DNA of 64,000 bases from Ambrosia x helenae (lineage: Eukaryota; Streptophyta; Magnoliopsida; Asterales; Asteraceae): positions 2,505,591-2,569,590 of the forward strand of contig CM061224.1 in assembly GCA_030844895.1 (NCBI GenBank), written 5' to 3'. Below are positions 56,804 through 64,000 of this stretch, piece by piece. Positions within the stretch are counted from its first letter, which is position 1. Every line of letters begins with the position of its first letter. Under the pieces are notes generated by a model. The model was not told where the DNA came from and did not search any database. It was given only the letters and a program-made list of their open reading frames with translations. Position numbers and translations under genes: made by a program.

Positions 56804-57686
56804 TGTATGTATGTATGTATGTATGTATGTATGTATGTATGTATGTATTGTGGTATCTATTTTTGACATCACTTTCATTTCCCTTCAATTTGATAAACAC
56901 CTATTTTGTCTTAGCCATGATAACCTTGTGAAATTAATAAAAGATTTAGATTAACTATATTATCTAATCATGTATAGATAATTATATCATAGCGGGGTGT
57001 TAAAATGAAATCGATGTTCATAATGTTTTTTATATAATATAGGGTTAGAACTCATGAATAATGTAAATATACAAATGATTGGTCAATAGAAAAAACACAA
57101 AGCTTTACCTTCTATAAGAAAAAAAAGGATTTGGTAAAAGACTAACAGTACAATTAGTAAATATATCGAGTAAATTTGAAAACATTTTTGTGATAAAGAA
57201 CTTATGGATCGTTATTTAAGGAGGTACCCACTGGGACACGACCTACAATTCAAGTTTCAAGTAAGATGACTTATTTAGTATTATGCGCTTTTATTTTTGT
57301 TACAAGATAGTTGAGTATGATACTATGAGATGAATCATATCTATCAAACATTGTAGTTTGATGTGCTTGTTGTAGCTTTATTTTAAATGGAGCAATTCAA
57401 CTAATAATAATTTTAAGACTTTGTTATTTGGGATAAACACATTTAGATATGTAATTTTTGTTAGCTCTCTCTTTATGCATGAGCTTATTAAGTTGTATAT
57501 ATTTTTTTAATAACCAACTAGGTTAGAATCCCCAGTTTTATAACTAACTAGGTTAGAGTCCAATGTATTATAATTAACGTGGTTTTTGTTATAAAATTGA
57601 ACTGAACTATACCGTCTTGTACACACCTCTAAATTCAGGGGCATAAGTGTTATGTTTCCCGCCGCATCGCGCGAACAACCCACTAG
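56222..57686 (+). mobile_element. Non-autonomous Helitron, family 1 (longest copy)
   Basis: Starts TCTATACTATATTATAAAGC after A (56221) and ends CCCGCCGCATCGCGCGAACAA...CTAG before T (57687). It contains a (GTAT)n microsatellite at 56776-56848. No Rep/helicase coding is seen. Confidence 0.82.
56776..56848. repeat. (GTAT)n microsatellite
   Basis: About 18 copies of GTAT. It generates the artefactual HTYIHTYI ORF on the minus strand. Confidence 0.95.
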
Positions 57687-57849
57687 TATTACTCTATATA
57701 AACGAACATTTTATTTTCTTTAACTTACTTTATTTTAGGATGATATTGATATAGATTTTTTAACCAAAAAGAATTAACATGATACTTAATGAGCAATTTC
57801 CTCCCTAAAGTATTTTACCTTTCAGCAAAAATTTTACTTAAGGCTCTTA

Positions 57850-59743
57850 GCTTAGTGGGTGTGGAGGAGGCCTATCATGGATGATGGCCATTCACCTCAG
57901 TTGTCACATCAGTAATGGATAGGAGCATCATCAACATTTTTTTAATTAATTAATATTCTAATATTAATATTAAAAAGTTAATATTAGATTAAAAAACATT
58001 ACTAAAAAAACACAACTAAAATTACATTAAACTACTCGACATAAAAAAAATTACAAATAATCTACTGTTGTCTGTTGTTCCAAATATATTCAGTCAAGTC
58101 CGCTTGAAGATTTTGATGCGTGAAATCGTTTAAATCTTGTTGATGTCGGTCAACATGAACAGTATTATCCGCCGGGGCATTCTCGTCATATTCACAAATG
58201 GTCGCGCCTTCGTCTTCGAGTATCATTCTATGCAACAAGATACAAGCATACATACAGTAACGCAACTTTTTTGGGGTGAACATACGTGCTGTGTTTTCAA
58301 TGATGTGTCATCTTGCTTGTAGAACCCCAAATAACCGTTCAATGTCATTTCTTGCCGCCTCTTGAAACTTGGCAAATTTCTTTCTTTTTTTCGTCGTACG
58401 GGTGCGGAATAGTTTTAACGACTGTAGAGTAGGGTGGGTAGATCCATTCAGCAAGATAATACCCGCGCCTATATTCCATCCCCGATACTGTAAACCTGGT
58501 ATCCGGACCAGTTCCTTTTATGGCATCTTCAAAAACCTCTGATTGGTTAATGACATTAATGTCATTGTTCGATCCAGGAATGCCAAAGAAAGCATGCCAA
58601 ACCCATAGATCTTGTGAACACACAGCCTCCAAGATTATTGATGGATGTCCTTGATCCTCTCGTGTGAACATTCAGCGCCATGAATTCGGGTAGTTTTTCC
58701 AAGACCAATGCACGCAATCAATGCTTCCGAGCATTCCTGGAAAACCATGTCTTTGGGGGTGGAACTGATACAATTGTTGGACCTCACCAGAGTTTGGTTT
58801 TCGCAAATATTTCTTGCTGCAAATTTTCACCATACACTTGCTAAACTTGTACATACATTCTCGTGTAGTTCTTTCCGACATCTTTAAATACTCGTCCCAC
58901 GCATCTGCCACGGTCTCGTACGCTAGTTGCCGAAGTGCCACTGTGCATTTTTGTGGGGTGGTGAACCCCCTTTTCTTTCTAACATCGTATCGTAAGGTAA
59001 AAATGGGTGAAAATTCGCCACGTCATCGGCTATACGTAAGAACAGCCTCCTACTCATTCGGAACCTACACCTAATAAGGCTGCCGAGTACAAGGGTTTGT
59101 CGGCAAAATAATCGGCTACCAATCTATCATGGGCACCTACACATATTTTAAAAAACATAAACCCAATAAACATGTACAATCTTAAAAATTTAAATATAAT
59201 AAACATCTACATTCTTAAAAAAAATTAAATATAATACACATAAATAAGATAAAAAATATATAAAACGAACCTTCTCGGTCTTTGTTTATAGCCGCTTGCT
59301 TAGTTCAAGGTACCGAGTTGACTTCCTCTCCTTCTTCCTCGGCAATGATCTACGTCGCTTGCGCCACAACATTTATAATATAATTTACGGCTTCATTTGT
59401 AGATGATGAACCCGAAGAAGACGTAGACGAAGAAGATGATGAAGACATAGTTGTTTGAGGGTTTGGAATTTTTTATAAATATTGATTTTGTTTAAATATA
59501 TTGAGAGAGTTTGAGAGACGTGTTTAAAAAAAATGTGAATGGAATAGATGTATTTATAATAATGAAATTGGAAATTGATTTTTTTTTCGACCGTTCAACG
59601 GTCAAAACATTCAAAATCACCACGTGGAGGAACGTTGAGCCGTCCTCATGCTGCCGTTGATGTCGCCGCCGCCCCTAGGGGGCGGTGTTGCCGTCCTTAC
59701 CTTGGAGATGCCGGGGCCATGACTTTCCCCACACCGCTCAGTC
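57850..59743 (-). mobile_element. PIF/Harbinger transposon with decayed transposase
   Basis: TTA flanks at 57847-57849 and 59744-59746. Ends GCTTAGTGGGTGTGG and inverted GACTGAGCGGTGTGG. It encodes the DDE transposase on the minus strand. The short element 19457-19999 is an internal-deletion derivative of the same family. Confidence 0.82.
58062..59448 (-). pseudogene. PIF/Harbinger DDE transposase (HARBI1/ALP1-like)
   Basis: Starts MSSSSSSSTSSSGSSSTNEA at 59448. After a possible intron come HDRLVADYFADKPLYSAAL, MSRRLFLRIADDVANFHPFL, ALRQLAYETVADAWDEYLKM, then GMLGSIDCVHW (first D), a stop after NSWR, PSIILEAVCSQDLWVWHAFF, GSNNDINV (second D), YYLAEWIYPPYSTVVKTIP, a frameshift in an A-run, and ARNDIERLFGVLQAR (E) with W changed to stop. 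CMYACILLHRMILEDE closes it. All three catalytic residues are still readable, but several stops and frameshifts make it inactive. Known role: cut-and-paste at TWA targets together with a Myb-like ORF1 protein. Confidence 0.9.
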
Positions 59744-59746
59744 TTA

Positions 59747-60030
59747 TTGGCAAGCCAATCTTTTAGAGAAATCCTAGTCAAAATATTTGATTTGCAAAGC
59801 ATTGTTTATACTTTTGAACAGTTGAATAAGTTGACTGTATTACAACAAACACATATATAGTGAAGGCATCAATGTTGTAAAAACGATTAACTGTTAATTA
59901 GTTTAGATTACTTTCACTTAGTTAACGTACATAATGCTCAACTTAAATACTTGATACAACTATGAGTGTTTGTATGCTTGACTATAAGTTGGTCAACATT
60001 CACAATGTTTCCTATATAACTATGTAAGTA
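59747..60030. other. Unannotated spacer
   Basis: AT-rich DNA between the transposon and the SINE. Nothing recognised. Confidence 0.5.
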
Positions 60031-60045
60031 TTGAAGGTTTAGATG

Positions 60046-60345
60046 TAGCCAATGATCTTTGGCTCAGTTGGTAAATGATAGCTAAGTTAACTAGTGTGAG
60101 GCAAGGAAGAAAGGCGTATTGAGTTCAAACCACGTTTGTAGCAAGAATATTGAAGAACTTTATGAGACGACGGGATTCGAGCCCCGGTCATTATGCTCCT
60201 TTGTGGAGAAGAGGCTGAGATTCTTTAGAATCATGGGACGTCCCACTGAACACCTACATGGAAAACGTCATTGGCGTAGGTGAGCTGTATCGAACCTGGG
60301 TCCTTTGGGTTCTAAGTGTGCGCACCGCTACCTGATCTAGCTGTT
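60046..60345 (+). mobile_element. SINE-like retroposon, GCCAATGATCT family, composite
   Basis: 15-bp direct repeats TTGAAGGTTTAGATG at 60031-60045 and 60346-60360. The head TAGCCAATGATCTTTGGCTC with AGTTGGTAAATG resembles an A box, and GAGTTCAAACCACG a B box. Further tRNA-like GGGATTCGAGCCCCGG and TATCGAACCTGGGTCC blocks follow, suggesting more than one tRNA-related module. There is no A-tail. Confidence 0.78.
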
Positions 60346-60498
60346 TTGAAGGTTTAGATGCTCAACCTATAGGCTCTCCAAATGACCTCTTAAACTGACC
60401 CTCTCAAGTTGATCCTCGAAGTACCTTTCAAATTTGCAATCATGACCTTCTAAGGTTGTGGGGTGTGGAGCTAGGTGGGGGTTGGCAAAGGCCGACAT

Positions 60499-63021
60499 TG
60501 TAACATTACGCATTTATAAATTTTGTGGTATTTTGAAACCTCTACACAACTATAATTATTCATATATATATATATATAAAGTTATAATAATAATAATAAT
60601 AGATAATAATAATAGTGTTTTAAAAAAATCTGTTTGTAATCTAATCCAAAGCCCAAACTCTTGTTTTCTGAAGCCCAACCCAGCTAGAACGAAGCCCACG
60701 CAGAAAGCCCAGTCCAATAAGCCCATTACCCCTCCCTTATCTGATATAAAAAAAAAAAGGGTGGTTCCCCACGAGGTTCGAACCGGGCCACTCTCAAACA
60801 CATACACCTGCCTTAACCACTAAGCCACAACTCGTTTCTTGTTTCTATCCCAATTTAAATTGTATATAACACCACTTAACATAACTCCTTCTTCCTTGCA
60901 AACAGACATCGAACAGCAGCAGATATGGCAGGTTGACCATGCCATTAACTTTATTAACCCGCTTGAATGTATAATTGGTATAATTACAGTATTTTCGGCC
61001 CTCTCTAACTCGATTTCACATCAATTAACCACAAACCATTGACCAATTCATAATTATTACGCGTATATATTTAAGACGAGGTCAAACCTTCCAATAACCT
61101 TAATCCTTGAACATCAGTATAAATTGATGCATTGCGAACCTTGTTTACTCGCTCACAACACTCTCTTCACCTCCAATTCTCTCAATTATACTCTGATTAT
61201 TGATATCAAGTTCGTTGTTTGACTTCTTGCCTTGACCCGTCGTATAACATCAAAGCTTCACTGTGAGTACGTTTTCTTTTGTGGGTTTAGTTCTTCGGCA
61301 TCTCAGCAACAATAGCCCTAACATTAATCGGGCTATTGTTGCCTGAATCGTCCAATTGAAAAATCTAGGGTTCGTCGTTTATAATTTGGGGATAAACTGA
61401 TTCAGGCTTAGCGTATTTATTTATTTTTAAACTAGAAATCTCACAACCACCGGCCTAGGCCAGGTGGTTGTGACGCTGGTCTTCCACACGGGTCACCCGG
61501 GTTCGAGTCCCGGCTCTGACCGAGTTTTTATGTTCTTTTCTTTTCTTTTCTTTTTAACAATAAAATTAATTATATATATATATTAATCCTTTAAATCTTT
61601 TAAATTCTTTTTAAAATACCTAAACTATTTTATAAACTCTAAAAAAATTATAATTACTTAATCTGATATAAAAGTGTTATTTACAATTTTTATTTTTCAG
61701 AAATTCTTTTATTTAATATTTATAATAATTAAATCATTTTTATACTATTATAATTATAAAAATCCATTATTATATCAAAACAGTTTTATTAAATTCCCCA
61801 AAAATTATCCTAACTTGTTATAAAGTTAAACTTTACTGAAATAATTTTTAATTCAGTAAAATCATTTATTTATTATTTTTAATCAATTTTTGTAAGATTT
61901 AATCATATTTAATTCATAATAAATCCAATTTTCATCATTTTTGCACCAAAATTTTATACAAATTATTTTTAATCATTTAGAACAGAATTATGATTTTTAA
62001 AACAAGATTTCTTTAATTTTAGTATTTTTGAATATTAAAGTTAATAATTGGCTATTTATAAATAAATAGATTTAAAAATCTATTTTAAATGAAATAATTT
62101 TATAAAAATTATTTTATTGCTTCAAACACTTTAATGTGCACACTCAAAATTCAAATTTTGTAAAAAGACTATTTTTCATTAATTATCCAATTTTCTTTAT
62201 TTAATTAACATTTTTAAATTAAATTTAACAATTGATTATCCCCAATTCGAAACCCTAGGATACACATATTAGTTATATAGACTTAGACTTATTATATATT
62301 ACCTCATTATAGGGTAATATTTGGAATCACTTTGGGCAACACAATTATCATATCTTTTCAACAAGTTAACATTTACTAAGGTGAGTTTACATAGCCCCTT
62401 CTACTCTATTTTCACTATTTTTGGGGTGAAACATGTTCAAATATTTTATACTATCATTTACTCATATTTACTTGTGATTCAAGTACATCATCATTCTATC
62501 ATTTGACTGTAACAAAAAGACACAGTACAATCATTAACAATGATCAAGCCGCCTGTTTAGATTATAGCGCTATAGGTCTGACAAACCCATCCCACCCGCA
62601 TAGACTCAGGGATGATCGATAACAGTAATAACATTTAACTAACTTGCGAGTTAGTCATCAGTCGACACAAGGTTTGGTTGTACAAAGACGCATTGTTGCA
62701 TGTCGGTATCATACTCTATCATCATACAACTTTGAATGTTGTACAAACTATCGTTACCATTTATTTTCACAAACCTATGTATTCTCACCAACAATTGTTG
62801 ACCCAAAATATTTTCAACTTAACATGTTTCAGGTCCTACTTGCTTGAAGAATTGCTTGAAGATACGTGCATAGTTTATTCAATTTGATGTACGACTTCTT
62901 GTAGAACAATTGTATGTAATTTATTTAAATCAATTAATGAAACTTATTATTCTCCATGAGCTACTGAACAATCATCAATACGTGGCACCCCGATGTTTCC
63001 GCCATCGGTTGGGGTGTTACA
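60499..63021 (+). repeat. 5' LTR of a Ty3/gypsy (Tekay-like) retrotransposon
   Basis: Starts TGTAACATTACGCATTT (compare TGTGACACCCCGCATTT for the LTR ending at 2443) and ends GGTTGGGGTGTTACA, directly before a primer site. It contains the family block TAGCGCTATAGGTCTGACAA (62565), the reverse complement of blocks in the two other LTRs, and a TATAAATT box at 61118. An inverted SINE head (about 60760-60830, GGTTCGAACC) and a tRNA-like arm (61497-61513) lie inside. The 5' boundary is inferred from the TG tip and similarity. Confidence 0.75.
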
Positions 63022-63024
63022 GAT

Positions 63025-63037
63025 TGGTATCAGAGCC
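63025..63037 (+). other. Retrotransposon primer-binding site (initiator tRNA-Met)
   Basis: TGGTATCAGAGCC lies three bases after the LTR end. This is the standard complement of the 3' end of plant initiator tRNA-Met used to prime minus-strand cDNA. Confidence 0.95.
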
Positions 63038-63569
63038 TTGGTTATAGGGAATTAGGTTATTAGAAATAATCTAGACTATAACCTTAGGGACTAAAACAGT
63101 ACTTGCTTCTCCTACTTGTAACCCTAATTGCTTCTCTAATCCTATCCTTATCCTATGCCTTATAACCCTAAACCTACATGTGACTACTCTTAATTGTCTG
63201 CTGCAATCCTGATCCACCATTAGATTTATAGGACCAAATCCTCAGGTTTAACCTGAACCCCCTTGAGATCTCGTCGAAGTTCTAGATTTTAATAACGAAC
63301 ACGTGCAATCTGGAAGGGTGAACGCCTGTATTCTGAGTCTTCTGTCTAGGCTGGCATTGCGCATATATCCCAATCAGACGAGGGACCCGGATGCCTACCT
63401 GGGAATTCTCGGGATGAGTGTTCACTTATAGGCTAAAGCATGTCTTCATATGTTATTAGAATTTAGAATCTTTGATAAGTCAACGTTTTCGTTTATTCAT
63501 TTTAATTAATGAATAAATGATTACATTCCTTATATAATCTCATTCATTTCATGGTGTCTATTACAGATC
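63038..63569 (+). other. Retrotransposon untranslated leader
   Basis: About 530 bp between primer site and gag start. No coding or structural signal is clear beyond its position in the element. Confidence 0.7.
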
Positions 63570-64000
63570 ATGCCTCCACGTCGCAGCACTCGCAACAGCA
63601 ATGGTGAGAACCACGAAGAAGGTGGTGACAACCATAACCATGACCAAGTTCCTAACCACAACAACAATGGGGTCGATGCTCAACTGGCTGCGATCATTTC
63701 TCAACAAATGGCGCAGCAAATCGCAACTCTGGTTCCCAATTTACTCGCTCAGGTCATCCAATTGAACGGGAATGGTCACAACAACGGGAACGGGAATGGC
63801 AATGGCAATGGCAATGGACCCCAAGCTTGCACCCTCAAACATTTCAACTCTTGTAACCCTCCAAAGTTCAGCGGTGAAGAAGGAGCTACTGGACTTCTCC
63901 AATGGTTTGAGGGTATTGAAAATACCTTCATCAACAGTGAGTGCCCCAATAATTTCAAGGTTCGTTACGCCATGAGTGTTCTCCATAAACGAGCACTCAC
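63570..64000 (+). CDS. gag: Ty3/gypsy gag (partial, runs off the window)
   Basis: The open frame from ATG 63570 to the window end gives about 143 residues: MPPRRSTRNSNGE..., a His/Asn-rich stretch, ISQQMAQQIATLVPNLLAQV, a GNGNGNGNG repeat, then the conserved capsid start FNSCNPPKFSGEEGATGLLQ with WFEGIENTFINSECPNNFKV. PPKFSG...WF..IE..F is the retrotransposon gag signature of chromovirus (Tekay/Del-like) elements. The protein forms the virus-like particle. The frame is intact as far as visible, so the element could be young. Confidence 0.93.
   Translation, partial: MPPRRSTRNSNGENHEEGGDNHNHDQVPNHNNNGVDAQLAAIISQQMAQQIATLVPNLLAQVIQLNGNGHNNGNGNGNGNGNGPQACTLKHFNSCNPPKFSGEEGATGLLQWFEGIENTFINSECPNNFKVRYAMSVLHKRAL

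Noticed and set aside
56691..56900. ORF with HTYIHTYI repeats
   Set aside because: Translation of the (GTAT)n microsatellite inside a Helitron.
60760..60832. Minus-strand tRNA-like sequence (TGGCTTAGTGGTTAAGGCAG...GGTTCGAACC)
   Set aside because: A and B boxes are present but no cloverleaf closes; it is a SINE head, not a tRNA gene.
61441..61525. tRNA-like sequence with a perfect T-arm (CCGGG TTCGAGT CCCGG)
   Set aside because: No acceptor stem or canonical anticodon arm can be formed; it is best seen as a SINE-derived remnant in the LTR.

Overview
This is a nuclear genomic segment from a flowering plant, almost certainly a eudicot. The repeat mix (Tourist/PIF MITEs, hAT MITEs, long Tekay-like LTRs, A/T-flanked Helitrons) reminds me of Asteraceae, but no marker here proves the family. 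There is no operon structure and no prokaryotic or organellar block. Gene density is very low. The one convincing host gene is an HD-Zip class I homeodomain transcription factor (minus strand, coding 22376-23930, putative TATA at 25158). The other host-derived material is a broken plastid dicarboxylate transporter (DiT2-like) pseudogene (7258-10740) and small unidentified coding-like remnants (42960-43125, 49542-49727).

Layout. 1-2443: part of a long Ty3/gypsy-type LTR. 2465-7022: dense MITEs and Helitrons. 7258-10740: DiT2-like pseudogene, split by repeats and ending in an inverted duplicate. 11476-12875: two short retroposons. 12974-16136: a TIR-like element split by a 2.68-kb solo LTR with a 5-bp target duplication. 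16151-21828: MITEs, a PIF/Harbinger deletion derivative and a SINE. 22376-25170: HD-Zip gene, whose intron holds a Tourist MITE and a SINE and whose leader holds an 88-bp minisatellite. 25643-32042: a four-level nest, PIF/Harbinger containing a Helitron and a hAT element, the hAT itself containing two MITEs. 33070-34460: a degenerate coding remnant. 34845-40291: a full-length L1-type LINE with an 18-bp target duplication. 40777-48447: MITEs, LTR-like sequence, a nested hAT-in-Tourist and a second, 5'-truncated LINE. 50780-57686: hAT, LTR, SINE, MULE and Helitron elements. 57850-59743: the longer PIF/Harbinger copy with a decayed DDE transposase. 60046-64000: a SINE, then the 5' LTR, tRNA-Met primer site and gag start of a Ty3/gypsy element running off the window.

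Most element ends were set by direct reading of terminal motifs plus target-site duplications (TAA/TTA for PIF/Harbinger, 8 bp for hAT, about 9 bp for Mutator-like, 5 bp for LTR, 13-18 bp for SINE/LINE, A/T flanks with TC...CTAG for Helitrons). No database search was possible, so superfamily names rest on these structural rules and on recognisable protein motifs.

The most unusual signal is a recurring design. Several unrelated element classes carry arrays of one short, mostly palindromic word that differs between subfamilies: GAGCTC, GAATTCG, GGTTCCG-type, GAACGAACA, CTATACGC-GCGTATAG, GGCGATTAGG-CCTAATCGCC and GAGCGGCCGCTC. In the two related LTRs the word sits just upstream of the TATA box, at the same relative position but with a different sequence.
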